DNA of 64,000 bases from Flavobacterium cupreum (GTDB lineage: Bacteria > Bacteroidota > Bacteroidia > Flavobacteriales > Flavobacteriaceae), in contig NZ_QWDM01000019.1 in assembly GCF_003996965.1 (NCBI RefSeq), forward strand, positions 61,402 to 125,401, in the 5' to 3' direction. The notes under the pieces are model-generated. The model was not told the origin of the DNA and did no database searches. It saw only the letters and a program-made list of their open reading frames with translations. Below, in pieces: positions 44,048 to 53,359 of this stretch (positions are counted from its first letter, which is position 1; every line of letters begins with the position of its first letter). Position numbers and translations under genes: made by a program.

Positions 44048-46414
44048 ATGAAAAACACAGTTCAAGTTGGATTTTGGGAAAAAACAGCCCGAATCATACT
44101 TAAAAACAGAATAACAATTCTGATTGTCCTTACTGCCTTAACCATATTCCTTGCTTTCCAATGGAAAAACCTTGCTATGACTTATACCGAAGCCAATTTG
44201 CTTCCTAAAGATCATATTGCAAATAAAGACTATCAAAAGTTTTTAGATAAGTTTGGTGAAGAAGGGAATCTTGTTGTAATTGGTTTTAAGGATCCGAACT
44301 TTTTTACACCCAAAAATTACGCTGCATGGAATGAGCTGATGACGGGTTTAAAAAATTCAAAAGAAGTTGATCTGGTCGTTTCATTAAATGATTTAAAAAA
44401 ATTAGAAAAAGATACGGTTAATGAAAAATTCGTTTTATCGCCTTTTATCAATCAGAGTAAAACGCACGATTCGGCTTATCTAAAAAGTGTTCAGTACGAT
44501 TTGTTTTACAATTTGCCTTTTTACGAAGGATTGTTGTTTAACAAAGAAAGCGGCAGTGTACGTTCTGCAGTTTACATCAATAAAGCATTAGTAAACACTG
44601 CAGGAAGAAAAACTTTTATCCTTGAAAATTTAGTCCCGAAAATTGAAAAATTCGAAAAAACCACGGGAGTTGATCTTCGTGTTTCGGGAATGCCTTACAT
44701 CAGAACCATCAATGCCGATAACATGAAAGGCGAAATTGGTCTTTTTATCGGAGCGGCTTTGTTTACGGTTTCCTTGATTTTCTTTTTCTTTTTCCGTTCC
44801 TTCAGAGCTACATTTATTTCGATTTGTATTTTAATTGTGGGTGTTATCTGGTCGTTCGGGACTTTAGGATTGTTTCATTATAAAATCACGGTTTTAACGG
44901 CTATTATTCCGCCATTGATTATCGTCATCGGAATTACGAATTGTATTTTCCTGATCAATAAGTACCAGCAGGAAATCAAACTGCACAGTAATCAGGCAAA
45001 AGCGCTGCAGCGTATTATTTCTAAAATTGGCGTTTCGACGCTAATGACGAATTTAACGACTGCTATTGGTTTTGCGACTTTTATGATCACGGGCAATGAT
45101 TTGCTTTTTGAATTTGGCCTCGTGACTTCTATCAATGTGATTTCGGTTTATTTACTAACGCTTTTGATTGTCCCGATTATATACAGTTTTATGTCAATGC
45201 CAAATGAAAAACATTTGTACCATTTGACCAAAACCTACATTTCGACTTTACTGAACTTTGTTGAAAATGTCGTAAAAAACAAACGAAAAGTCATTTATAC
45301 CATTTACGGATTGCTTTTGGTTTTCAGTGTTATCGGAGTTTCTCAAATGAAAGTCTCGGGTAGTCTGATTGGTGAAATGCCAAAAAGCGCTTCGTTTTTT
45401 AAGGATATTTTATTCTACGAAAAAGAATTCAACGGCGTTATGCCACTCGAAATAATGATCGATACCAAGCGCAAAAAAGGGGTAATGAAATTATCGACAA
45501 TGCGCAAAATGGATGAACTGCAAAACACTATTGCATCAATGCCGGAATTATCAAAACCGGTTTCTGTAGTGAATCTGGTGAAATATTCGAAACAGGCTTT
45601 TTATAATGGAAACCCGGAATATTACCAGTTGCCGACTTCGCAGGAACAGACTTTTATTTTATCCTATGCTAAAAATGCAACGAAAAACAGCAAGGACAAT
45701 TTAATGAAAAGCTATGTAGATTCGACAGGACAATACGCCCGAATCACGACTTTCATGAGAGATATTGGTACGGATGAAATGGCGAAAGTGGAGAAAAAAC
45801 TGCACGCAAAAATCGATGAAATTTTCCCTTCCGACCGTTATGAAGTTACCGTTACCGGAAAAGCTCTGGTGTTCCAGAAAGGAACTTCGTATCTGGTGGA
45901 TAACCTAATCGAATCGTTGATTTTTGCCATTTTGGTCATCGCAGCTTTGATGTTGTATTTATTCCGTTCGTTCAAAATGGTTTTTGCTTCGGTTATTACG
46001 AATGTTTTACCGCTTTGTATTACTTCGGGATTAATGGGTTATTTCGGGATTCCGTTAAAACCTTCCACTATTTTAGTATTTAGTATCGCATTTGGAATTT
46101 CGGTTGATAATGCGATTCAGTTTATGGCGAAATACAAGCATGATTTATTGCAGAACAACGGAAAAGTCAAAAAATCTGTTTTTAGTGCTTTAAGAGAAAC
46201 CGGAATCAGTACTTTTTATACTTCGGTAGTTTTGATTTTAGGTTTTGCTACTTTCACGCTTTCCAGCTTTAGCGGAACAATCGCTCTTGGAGGATTGATT
46301 TCCTGTACTTTGGCGTTTGCGATGTTTGCGAATTTAGTTGTTTTACCATCGCTGGTTCTAACTTTTGAGAAGAAGAAAGCTAAAAAAGAGGATTTGGAGA
46401 ATTTGGAGGGGTAA
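44048..46414 (+). CDS. RND-type (MMPL/SSD) membrane exporter
   Basis: A 788-residue protein made of two repeats, each with one helix, a large extracytoplasmic domain and a bundle of five or six helices. First half: TM1 near 22-38, periplasmic part to about 230, then ALFTVSLIFFFFFRS and LTAIIPPLIIVIGITNCIFL. Second half: TM near 415-432, then LIFAILVIAALMLYLF and SIAFGISVDNAIQFMAKYKH. This is the sterol-sensing or MMPL-like RND type used for lipids or hydrophobic compounds (HpnN, MmpL). No membrane-fusion or TolC gene is adjacent. Substrate unknown. Confidence 0.88.
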   Translation: MKNTVQVGFWEKTARIILKNRITILIVLTALTIFLAFQWKNLAMTYTEANLLPKDHIANKDYQKFLDKFGEEGNLVVIGFKDPNFFTPKNYAAWNELMTGLKNSKEVDLVVSLNDLKKLEKDTVNEKFVLSPFINQSKTHDSAYLKSVQYDLFYNLPFYEGLLFNKESGSVRSAVYINKALVNTAGRKTFILENLVPKIEKFEKTTGVDLRVSGMPYIRTINADNMKGEIGLFIGAALFTVSLIFFFFFRSFRATFISICILIVGVIWSFGTLGLFHYKITVLTAIIPPLIIVIGITNCIFLINKYQQEIKLHSNQAKALQRIISKIGVSTLMTNLTTAIGFATFMITGNDLLFEFGLVTSINVISVYLLTLLIVPIIYSFMSMPNEKHLYHLTKTYISTLLNFVENVVKNKRKVIYTIYGLLLVFSVIGVSQMKVSGSLIGEMPKSASFFKDILFYEKEFNGVMPLEIMIDTKRKKGVMKLSTMRKMDELQNTIASMPELSKPVSVVNLVKYSKQAFYNGNPEYYQLPTSQEQTFILSYAKNATKNSKDNLMKSYVDSTGQYARITTFMRDIGTDEMAKVEKKLHAKIDEIFPSDRYEVTVTGKALVFQKGTSYLVDNLIESLIFAILVIAALMLYLFRSFKMVFASVITNVLPLCITSGLMGYFGIPLKPSTILVFSIAFGISVDNAIQFMAKYKHDLLQNNGKVKKSVFSALRETGISTFYTSVVLILGFATFTLSSFSGTIALGGLISCTLAFAMFANLVVLPSLVLTFEKKKAKKEDLENLEG

Positions 46415-46589
46415 TGTTTTTTTTGCCACGAATTGCACGAATGAACACGAATTGCTAAAAGCGCTTCTTGTCATTTCGACGAAGGAGAAATCTTCACAAG
46501 TAGCACTGCCCGGTATTTCTTAGCTTTGAGTAATTGCGTCGCGGAGATTTTTCCTTCGTCGAAATGACATAACAGAGCTCTATGAAAAC

Positions 46590-46678
46590 CGGAGTCCTAG
46601 CCCCGATAGCAGCGGTATCCTTTTTCTGGCTCCTTTAGACAGAAAAAGATACAAGCGGATAGCGGGAAATAGCTTCTA
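46590..46678 (-). ncRNA. Flavo-1-like structured RNA candidate
   Basis: On the minus strand the sequence runs AGAAGCTATTTCCCGCTATC, then CGCTTGTATCTTTTTCTG, a loop, CAGAAAAAGGATACCGCTGC and TATCGGGGCTAGGACTCC. Stems: TCTTTTTCTG with CAGAAAAAGGA (about 10 bp), and outer GCTATC/CCGCT elements facing CGCTGCTATCGG. From memory this resembles the Flavo-1 RNA motif known in flavobacteria. I could not run a covariance search, so the family name is tentative. Confidence 0.5.
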
Positions 46679-46696
46679 ATTTTAATTTTTATCGTT

Positions 46697-46704
46697 TATA
46701 TTTG
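46697..46704 (+). promoter_or_regulatory. Flavobacterial -7 element TATATTTG of asnS
   Basis: Exact TAnnTTTG, 44 bp before the asnS ATG. Confidence 0.65.
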
Positions 46705-46748
46705 CAGTATTACACAACAAATAATTTAATTTCAACCTTATATATAAA

Positions 46749-48194
46749 ATGAAACACACAAAAGTTAAAGACTTATTAAACAGTACTACTACGCTTCAGG
46801 AAGTTAATGCAAAAGGATGGGTGAGAACTTTTAGAAATAATCAGTTCATCGCACTAAACGACGGTTCTACCATTAATAATATACAATGTGTTGTTGATTT
46901 TGAAAATACACCGGAAGAAACTTTAAAGAGAATCACAACCGGAGCTGCCGTTTCTGTCATTGGAACTTTGGTAGAAAGCAAAGGCGCTGGTCAGAAATAT
47001 GAAATTCAGGTTCAAAAACTGGAAATTTTAGGAGATTCGGATGCAGAGAAATTCCCAATGCAGCCTAAAAAACATTCCCTTGAGTTTTTACGTGAGAATG
47101 CACATTTACGCGTGCGTACGAATGCTTTTGGAGCTATTATGCGTGTGCGTTCGGTATTGTCATTTGCGGTGCATAAGTATTTCCAGGAAAAAGGTTTCGT
47201 ATATGTAAATACGCCAATCATTACCGGTTCTGATGCGGAAGGTGCAGGAGAAATGTTTAAAGTGACCGCTTTGCCATTTGACAACACGCCAAGAACAGAA
47301 GACGGAAAAGTAAATTATAAAGAAGATTTCTTCGGAAAAGAAACAAACCTGACCGTTTCAGGGCAATTGGAAGGAGAAACTTTCGCTATGGCTTTAGGTC
47401 AGATTTATACATTTGGACCAACTTTCAGAGCAGAGAATTCAAACACTTCCCGTCACCTGGCAGAGTTTTGGATGATCGAGCCGGAAGTGGCGTTCAATGA
47501 CCTGGACGACAATATGGATCTGGCTGAAGATTTTATTCAGTACGTAATCAAATATGCTTTGGACAATTGCGGTGATGATTTGAAATTTTTGGAGGGAAGA
47601 CTTCTGGAAGAAGAAAAATCAAAACCACAGGCTGACAGAAGCGAAATGCCCTTATTGGAAAAACTGAACTTTGTTTTGGAAAACAACTTCAAACGTGTTT
47701 CTTACACCGAAGCTATTGACATTTTGAGAGAGTCTACGCCAAACAAAAAGAAAAAATTCAACTATATTATTAACGAATGGGGCGCAGACTTACAGTCAGA
47801 ACACGAACGTTTCCTGGTGGAAAAACATTTTAAATGTCCGGTAATTTTATACGATTACCCGGCCAACATCAAAGCGTTTTACATGCGTCTGAACGACAAC
47901 ACGGAACCCGGAAGAGAAACAGTTCGTGCCATGGATATCCTTTTCCCGGGAATTGGGGAAATCGTAGGTGGTTCTGAAAGAGAAGAGCGTTACGATGTTT
48001 TAATTGAAAAAATGAAAGCCCTGGAAATTGACGAAGAAGAATTATCCTGGTATTTAGACACCAGAAGATTCGGATCGGCAACCCACGCAGGTTTCGGACT
48101 TGGATTTGAGCGTCTGGTATTGTTTGTAACAGGAATGACAAACATCAGAGACGTAATTCCTTTCCCGAGAACTCCGGGGAATGCAGAGTTTTAA
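46749..48194 (+). CDS. asnS: Asparaginyl-tRNA synthetase
   Basis: A 481-residue class II synthetase. The N-terminal OB-fold (about 15-105) includes AKGWVRTFRNNQFIALNDGS. The catalytic core has motif 2 (FGPTFRAENSNTSRHLAEFW) and motif 3 (FGLGFERLVLFVTGM), with a closing DVIPFPRTPGNAEF typical of AsnRS. GEIVGGSEREERYDVL is also characteristic. Charges tRNA-Asn. rpoN follows after a palindromic repeat. Confidence 0.97.
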   Translation: MKHTKVKDLLNSTTTLQEVNAKGWVRTFRNNQFIALNDGSTINNIQCVVDFENTPEETLKRITTGAAVSVIGTLVESKGAGQKYEIQVQKLEILGDSDAEKFPMQPKKHSLEFLRENAHLRVRTNAFGAIMRVRSVLSFAVHKYFQEKGFVYVNTPIITGSDAEGAGEMFKVTALPFDNTPRTEDGKVNYKEDFFGKETNLTVSGQLEGETFAMALGQIYTFGPTFRAENSNTSRHLAEFWMIEPEVAFNDLDDNMDLAEDFIQYVIKYALDNCGDDLKFLEGRLLEEEKSKPQADRSEMPLLEKLNFVLENNFKRVSYTEAIDILRESTPNKKKKFNYIINEWGADLQSEHERFLVEKHFKCPVILYDYPANIKAFYMRLNDNTEPGRETVRAMDILFPGIGEIVGGSEREERYDVLIEKMKALEIDEEELSWYLDTRRFGSATHAGFGLGFERLVLFVTGMTNIRDVIPFPRTPGNAEF

Positions 48195-48213
48195 AAAAAA
48201 GTTATAAAATTTG

Positions 48214-48276
48214 TTTCAGGTTTCAAGTTTCAGGTTGTTGGACGTTCAGCAAACCTGAAACTTGAAACTTGAAACT
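48214..48276. repeat. TTTCAGGTTTCAAG palindrome between asnS and rpoN
   Basis: TTTCAGGTTTCAAGTTTCAG (from 48215) is complementary to CTGAAACTTGAAACTTGAAA (from 48255). It may end asnS transcription. The arms match the palindrome found inside leuS at 29277-29348. Confidence 0.7.
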
Positions 48277-48290
48277 TTTAACAAATATCA

Positions 48291-49751
48291 ATGCTAAAGC
48301 AATTTTTAAATTTAAAATTATCCCAAAAATTATCTCCGCAGCAAATTCAGCTGATGAAGTTAATTCAATTGCCTACGCAAGCTTTTGAACAACGTTTATT
48401 AGAAGAAATGAACGAAAATCCGGCCTTAGAAGCGGGAAAAGAAGACGAATACGAAGCCGATGAATTTGCGAATGAAGAATACGACGATTATGACGATGCC
48501 GAATCCGACCGAATTGAAGCAGACGATATTAACATAGACGAATATCTAAGCGACGACGATACTCCGGATTACAAAACGCAGGTCAACAATTACGGGGACG
48601 AAGAAGAACGCGAAACGCCTTTTGCTTCTCCAATCAGTTTTCATCAGGATTTAATCAATCAGCTGAATACTTTTATTCTGAATGATGAAGAGCGCGAAAT
48701 CGCTGAATTCCTGGTAGGAAGTATCGATGATATGGGATATATCCGCAGAAGTGTGGCGGACATTGTAGACGATATGGCTTTTACGCAGGGCATCTACACC
48801 GATGAAGCAATGGTTGAAAAAATGCTGCATGTGATTCACGAGCTGGAGCCTTCGGGAGTCGGGGCGCGTGATTTACAGGAATGCTTATTACTGCAGTTAA
48901 AGCACAAAACACCAACCGAATATGTGGATTTGGCGATTGACATTATCGAAAATCAGTTTGATGCTTTCACCAAAAAACATTACGATAAATTATTACAGAA
49001 ATATAGTGTTTCCAACGAACAGCTTAAAAAGGCGATTCACGAAATTGAAAGGCTAAATCCGAAACCGGGAGGATCTTATACCGGAAACAATAAAGTGACA
49101 GAGAATGTCGTTCCGGATTTTGCGATCCGAATTACAGACGGTGAGCTGGAACTGACCTTAAACGGAAGAAATGCCCCTTCCCTGCACGTTTCCAAAGATT
49201 ATCAGGAAATGATGCAGACGTATAAAGATTCCCGTGATAAATCGACTGCCCAAAAAGATGCCGTTCAGTTTATCAAACAAAAACTTGATTCTGCCAAATG
49301 GTTTATCGACGCGATAAGACAGCGCCAGGAAACGCTTTTTGTGACCATGAATGCGATTATGCATTATCAGGAAGAATATTTCCTGGATGGCGACGAAACG
49401 AAGCTAAAACCAATGATCCTAAAAGACATTGCCGATATGGTTGGACTGGATATTTCGACGATTTCCCGCGTGGCCAACAGCAAGTTTGTAGAAACACCCT
49501 ACGGAACAAAACTAATCAAGGAATTTTTCTCCGAAGCCATGAAAAATGATCAGGGTGAAGATGTTTCGACTTTAGAGATCAAAAAAATACTTCAGAATAC
49601 GATTGAAGAAGAAGACAAAAAGAAACCACTTCCGGACGATCAGCTGGCTGATATCCTAAAAGAAAAAGGCTATCCGATTGCCAGAAGAACAATCGCCAAA
49701 TACCGCGAACAGCTTGACATTCCGGTAGCACGAATGAGGAAAAAGATTTAG
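48291..49751 (+). CDS. rpoN: RNA polymerase sigma-54 factor
   Basis: A 486-residue sigma-54. Region I is Gln/Leu-rich (LKLSQKLSPQQIQLMKLIQL), followed by a very acidic region II (about 50-110). The core-binding part follows (about 120-310). The DNA-binding end has the HTH and the RpoN box ARRTIAKYRE (about 464-473). It drives genes needing AAA+ activators, none of which is in this window. Follows asnS; a terminator lies after it. Confidence 0.97.
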   Translation: MLKQFLNLKLSQKLSPQQIQLMKLIQLPTQAFEQRLLEEMNENPALEAGKEDEYEADEFANEEYDDYDDAESDRIEADDINIDEYLSDDDTPDYKTQVNNYGDEEERETPFASPISFHQDLINQLNTFILNDEEREIAEFLVGSIDDMGYIRRSVADIVDDMAFTQGIYTDEAMVEKMLHVIHELEPSGVGARDLQECLLLQLKHKTPTEYVDLAIDIIENQFDAFTKKHYDKLLQKYSVSNEQLKKAIHEIERLNPKPGGSYTGNNKVTENVVPDFAIRITDGELELTLNGRNAPSLHVSKDYQEMMQTYKDSRDKSTAQKDAVQFIKQKLDSAKWFIDAIRQRQETLFVTMNAIMHYQEEYFLDGDETKLKPMILKDIADMVGLDISTISRVANSKFVETPYGTKLIKEFFSEAMKNDQGEDVSTLEIKKILQNTIEEEDKKKPLPDDQLADILKEKGYPIARRTIAKYREQLDIPVARMRKKI

Positions 49752-49771
49752 ATCTCTCTCTTAACTTTTAC

Positions 49772-49812
49772 AAAAACCCGACAGGTTTTAAAACCTGTCG
49801 GGTTTTGTTTTA
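49772..49812 (+). terminator. Terminator after rpoN
   Basis: Perfect stem AAAACCCGACAGGTTT / AAACCTGTCGGGTTTT, followed by GTTTT. Confidence 0.88.
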
Positions 49813-49830
49813 TTATTCAAAGTCTAAAAA

Positions 49831-49918
49831 AAAACTACCAATGTTGTCCGGCTGAGCGGAGTCGAAGCCTTTTTCTATTAACCGAGCCTTCGACTTCGCT
49901 CAGGGTGACAGTAGTTTT
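49831..49918. repeat. Palindrome of the GCTTCGACTTCGCTCAG family
   Basis: The left part AAAACTACCA, then GGCTGAGCGGAGTCGAAGCC, folds onto the right part GCCTTCGACTTCGCTCAGGG, then TGACAGTAGTTTT. It is the same family as the repeats at 41588-41745. Confidence 0.75.
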
Positions 49919-49928
49919 CAAAAATAAC

Positions 49929-49961
49929 AAACCCGACAGGTTTCAAAAAACTGTCGGGTTT
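49929..49961. terminator. Second AACCCGACAG hairpin, end of the small minus-strand gene
   Basis: Arms AAACCCGACAG and CTGTCGGGTTT are perfectly complementary around an 11-nt loop. It lies 27 bp after the stop of the 145-residue protein gene read on the minus strand, and faces the rpoN terminator. Confidence 0.75.
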
Positions 49962-49987
49962 ATATTTTAAGAAGATACGATTTTCAA

Positions 49988-50425
49988 TTACTTATACTGG
50001 CCCGGTGCTATTGTAATTTTAAACAGAAACACTTTATTTTTATCACTGTAACTGTAAAACAAGGCAAAATCGTTGTCCCTAAAGGCCTGAAGACCCGGAT
50101 TTGCTTTGGCTGTGCTTACCAGACTCTTTTCAATTTCTTTTTTTATGACATTTACATCTGCCGTTTTCTTTTCTATATTCAGCAAAGTTAAATTATACTG
50201 GGCTGCTTTCTTTTCCGGCAAACTTACACTGTCCAGACGAATACCTTCCTGAATTATCAAAGGGCAATTTTTATTGTACTTTAATACCAATTCTGTTATT
50301 TCATTATTTAAAGCATCGGTGCTTTTGTAGAAATAAAACTGACCTAAAACCACCAAAATCAATGCAATTCCGATTGCAACCAATAACCTTATATTCTGTT
50401 TTCTTTTATTTTCTTTTTCCTGCAT
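49988..50425 (-). CDS. Small membrane-anchored protein, unknown function
   Basis: A 145-residue protein with a positively charged N-terminus (MQEKENKRKQNIR), one membrane helix (about 13-32) and an outside domain with helical and strand parts (LNNEITELVLKYNKNCPLII, NPGLQAFRDNDFALFYSYSD, KVFLFKITIAPGQY). The topology suggests that the C-terminal domain is periplasmic. I do not recognise the family. It follows tdk on the same strand after a 45-bp gap. Confidence 0.75.
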   Translation of the reverse strand: MQEKENKRKQNIRLLVAIGIALILVVLGQFYFYKSTDALNNEITELVLKYNKNCPLIIQEGIRLDSVSLPEKKAAQYNLTLLNIEKKTADVNVIKKEIEKSLVSTAKANPGLQAFRDNDFALFYSYSDKNKVFLFKITIAPGQYK

Positions 50426-50470
50426 TTTTTATTTTAGCTTAAATATTGTTTAGAAAATCAAAAGACAAAT

Positions 50471-51061
50471 CTATTTTTCCTGATTTTTTTTCATGGCATT
50501 ATAATACGCTGCACGGCTAAGCGGCTCATATTCTTCTGTTTCTCCCAGCATAACCAATTTATCATTATCGGTTTTCCTGAAACTGTAATTGGCTAAGTTT
50601 CCGGTTCTGGTGCAAACTGCATGAACTTTGGTCACATATTCTGCAGTGGCCATAAGTGCCGGCATCGGCCCGAAGGGATTTCCTTTAAAATCCATATCCA
50701 GTCCGGCTACAATTACCCGAATTCCCTGATTGGCCAAATCATTACAAACAGTAACAATTTCATCATCAAAAAACTGTGCTTCATCAATCCCAATTACATC
50801 GCAGCCTTGTGCCAAAATAGCAATATTGGCAGCGGCAGGCACCGGAGTGGAGCGAATTTCGTTGGCATCGTGAGATACCACCATTTCGTCATGATAGCGG
50901 GTATCAATAGCGGGCTTAAAAATTTCGACTTTTTGTTTGGCAAATTGAGCACGTTTTAATCTGCGGATTAACTCCTCGGTTTTACCCGAAAACATTGATC
51001 CACAAATAACTTCAATCCAACCAAACTGTTCTTTGTGATTTACTGTATTTTCGAGAAACAT
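50471..51061 (-). CDS. tdk: Thymidine kinase
   Basis: A 196-residue type II thymidine kinase starting at ATG 51061 (MFLENTVNHKEQFGW). The frame stays open to 51250, but those 63 codons are not part of the family. The P-loop is GSMFSGKTEELIRRL (about 23-37), followed by the Walker B-like IGIDEAQFFDDE and the lasso region ADYSFRKT-like ANYSFRKTDND with TEEYEPLSRAAY. The Zn-binding Cys set seems reduced (Cys in HAVCTRTG only). Salvages thymidine to dTMP. Confidence 0.93.
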   Translation of the reverse strand: MFLENTVNHKEQFGWIEVICGSMFSGKTEELIRRLKRAQFAKQKVEIFKPAIDTRYHDEMVVSHDANEIRSTPVPAAANIAILAQGCDVIGIDEAQFFDDEIVTVCNDLANQGIRVIVAGLDMDFKGNPFGPMPALMATAEYVTKVHAVCTRTGNLANYSFRKTDNDKLVMLGETEEYEPLSRAAYYNAMKKNQEK

Positions 51062-51305
51062 TTTGTATTTTTCTGCCTTTAAAAATGAATAGTTTTTATT
51101 ACTTTGTACTGGTAATAAATTAACGTAAAAATTTGATGTTTTACATTTTTTCAAAAGTAGAAAAATTTTATCGAAATCGAAGATTCGCCAACCGTTATTA
51201 ACAGAAATAAAAATAATAACCGGCAAATTTCCTTTAGAAATTAAAGACATTCAAAAAAATTACAAAATATCCTAAAGTACCGTATTCACTATAATTTCAA
51301 CAGTT

Positions 51306-52328
51306 ATGAAAAAAAAATTGGAAGCCGATTTAATCAGCATTGCACATCGAATTTTAAAATTAAAAAATAAATCCGATATCAATCAATTGTATCTTGAAAC
51401 ACAGAAATTATATGAGAAACTGGCCGTTTTGAAATTTGTGGATGAAAATTTCGACACTTTAAAACCAACAATTGGCCGCAGTGAAATCGAATCCACGATA
51501 GAAACTGTTTTTGAAAAAGAAGAAATAACTATTCCGGCTACCAGTAAAGCGGAAGAAGAAATCCCTGCTCCTGTTGCAGAAACGGCAACTGAAATAACAC
51601 CGGAACCTGAGGTTATTGAAGAAATAAAAGAAGAAATAGTTTCAGAAACTGCCGAAGAAATACTTCCGGAACCAGTTGTCGAAACTGTTGAAGAACCTGT
51701 TGAAGAATCTGTTGAAGAACCTGCCGCAGCAATTGAAGAGCCGGTAACTGAAGACGAAAAAAAACCTGAAACAACTGAAGAGCTCTCTTTTAGAACCGTA
51801 AACGATTTAAAACCAATTCCGGATTTCAAACCCTCGTTTGAATTGGAAACAGAAGAAAAAATAGAAGAAAAAGAAGAAGAACCGAAAGCTGAAGCTCCTG
51901 CCAAATCAGATGCGGTTCACATTTCGTTTGAAGATATACTGGGTGTTAATTACGCTGATGCCCAATTTGTAAAAGTAGACAGTTTTGAAAATATGTCCAC
52001 TCCGCCTCCGGCAAAAAACGAATTTAAGGAAGCCGAAGCAAAAACAGCTATTGTGGAAACGGCAAAACCGAAAGCAGTTCCATTAAACGAAAAACTGGGA
52101 AAAGGTTTTCATATCGATTTGAATGACAGGATCGCCTTTACCAAAAACCTTTTCGGAAACAGTACCGAAGATTACAGCCGCGTTTTAAATCAGTTACTGA
52201 CTTTTGATTCCTACCATGAAGCTATTGATTTTATCGACAACATGGTAAAACCCGATTACAACAATTGGGAAGGAAAAGACGATTACGCACAACGTTTTCT
52301 GGAAATCGTAGAAAAGAAATTCTCATAA
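51306..52328 (+). CDS. Acidic low-complexity protein with helical C-terminal domain
   Basis: A 340-residue soluble protein. Residues 1-60 form a helical region (LISIAHRILKLKNKSDINQL). Residues of about 65-200 are dominated by Glu, Pro, Val, Ala and Thr (EEPVEESVEEPAAAIEEPV), an extended and probably disordered linker. The C-terminal part, about 265-340, is conserved-looking and helical (LNDRIAFTKNLFGNSTEDYS, then RFLEIVEKKF). Similar proteins occur in flavobacteria. No function known. It lies 244 bp from divergent tdk. Confidence 0.78.
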   Translation: MKKKLEADLISIAHRILKLKNKSDINQLYLETQKLYEKLAVLKFVDENFDTLKPTIGRSEIESTIETVFEKEEITIPATSKAEEEIPAPVAETATEITPEPEVIEEIKEEIVSETAEEILPEPVVETVEEPVEESVEEPAAAIEEPVTEDEKKPETTEELSFRTVNDLKPIPDFKPSFELETEEKIEEKEEEPKAEAPAKSDAVHISFEDILGVNYADAQFVKVDSFENMSTPPPAKNEFKEAEAKTAIVETAKPKAVPLNEKLGKGFHIDLNDRIAFTKNLFGNSTEDYSRVLNQLLTFDSYHEAIDFIDNMVKPDYNNWEGKDDYAQRFLEIVEKKFS

Positions 52329-52451
52329 AAGTAAAACACAGATTTAATTCGTCTGTTCGCTGTCGCCCGGGTCACGAATTTATTCGTTGTGAACTTTCCA
52401 AAACAGCAGCAACCTGAATTTGTGAAATTCCTTTTATAATATAAAAAAAAT

Positions 52452-53189
52452 ATGTCAAAATTATATATCGTTCCAACACCAATCGGCAATCTTGAAGACA
52501 TGACTTTTCGTGCCATCCGCATCCTGAAAGAAGTCGATTTGATTCTAGCCGAAGATACCCGAACGAGTGGCAAGCTCTTAAAGCATTTTGAAATTGGCAC
52601 ACACATGTATAGCCATCACATGCACAATGAGCACAAAACGACCGAAAATCTGATTGCCCGTTTAAAAGCCGGCGAAACCATCGCACTAATTTCTGATGCC
52701 GGAACACCTGCCATTTCAGATCCCGGCTTTTTACTGACGCGTGCGTGTGTTGAAAATAAAATCGAAGTGGAATGTTTACCAGGTGCAACCGCATTTGTTC
52801 CTGCTTTGGTCAACAGCGGACTGCCTAATGACCGGTTTATTTTTGAAGGTTTCCTACCGGAGAAAAAAGGGCGTCAAACCCGATTTTTAGCACTTGCCGA
52901 AGAAACCAGAACGATGATCCTGTATGTTTCACCACATAAATTGCTAAAAACTTTGGTCGAATTTGTGACGTATTTCGGCGAGGACAGACAGATTTGTGTT
53001 TGCAGGGAATTATCAAAATTACACGAAGAAAATGTACGCGGAACCGCCAAAGAAGTTTTAACCCACTTTGAAAAAACAGCCCCGCGCGGTGAAATTGTCG
53101 TAGTGGTTGCCGGAAAAACCATAACAAAAGAACCTAAGAAAAGTAAGTTTTCTAAGGATGAAAAAGAAGAAGAAGAAGAAGAAGATTAA
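52452..53189 (+). CDS. rsmI: 16S rRNA 2'-O-ribose C1402 methyltransferase
   Basis: A 245-residue SAM enzyme of the tetrapyrrole-methylase fold. Motifs: LYIVPTPIGNLEDMTFRAI, ILAEDTRTSGKLL, ALISDAGTPAISDPGFLL, GATAFVPALVNSGLP and FEGFLPEKKGRQ. The C-terminal tail is very acidic (EKEEEEEED). It methylates the ribose of C1402 in the decoding site. Confidence 0.96.
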   Translation: MSKLYIVPTPIGNLEDMTFRAIRILKEVDLILAEDTRTSGKLLKHFEIGTHMYSHHMHNEHKTTENLIARLKAGETIALISDAGTPAISDPGFLLTRACVENKIEVECLPGATAFVPALVNSGLPNDRFIFEGFLPEKKGRQTRFLALAEETRTMILYVSPHKLLKTLVEFVTYFGEDRQICVCRELSKLHEENVRGTAKEVLTHFEKTAPRGEIVVVVAGKTITKEPKKSKFSKDEKEEEEEED

Positions 53190-53199
53190 ATTATTGATG

Positions 53200-53340
53200 C
53201 CACAAATTTTACAAATTAATAAAAAATAGTCTGCCACGAATTACACCAATTATCGCGAATTTAATTATTGTAAATTTGTGAAATTCGTGGCAAAAAACTA
53301 TTAGAAAATCATCGTAAATCCTTTAATCAGTGGCAAAAAA
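53200..53340. repeat. GCCACGAATT-type dispersed inverted repeat
   Basis: GCCACGAATTACAC (from 53232) folds onto GTGAAATTCGTGGC (53278-53291). Flanking partial units GCCACAAATTTTAC (53200) and CAGTGGCAAAAA (53328) belong to the same family. No gene seen. Confidence 0.65.
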
Positions 53341-53359
53341 AATATAAAGCCTGACAATT

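Larger units (their letters stand above)
46415..46748. repeat. 334-bp gap with TGTCATTTCGACGAAGGA inverted repeat
   Basis: No protein gene. Arms 46469-46493 (TGTCATTTCGACGAAGGAGA and following) and 46545-46569 (ending CGTCGAAATGACA) match at 24 of 25 positions when folded, with a 51-bp loop. The element belongs to a dispersed family; a half copy is at 39022-39046. The remainder holds a structured-RNA-like element and the asnS promoter. Confidence 0.8.

Noticed and set aside
51383..51904. 173-codon Ser/Thr/Gly-rich frame antisense to the acidic protein gene
   Set aside because: Produced by reading the GAA/GAG-rich linker backwards; no signal or domain.
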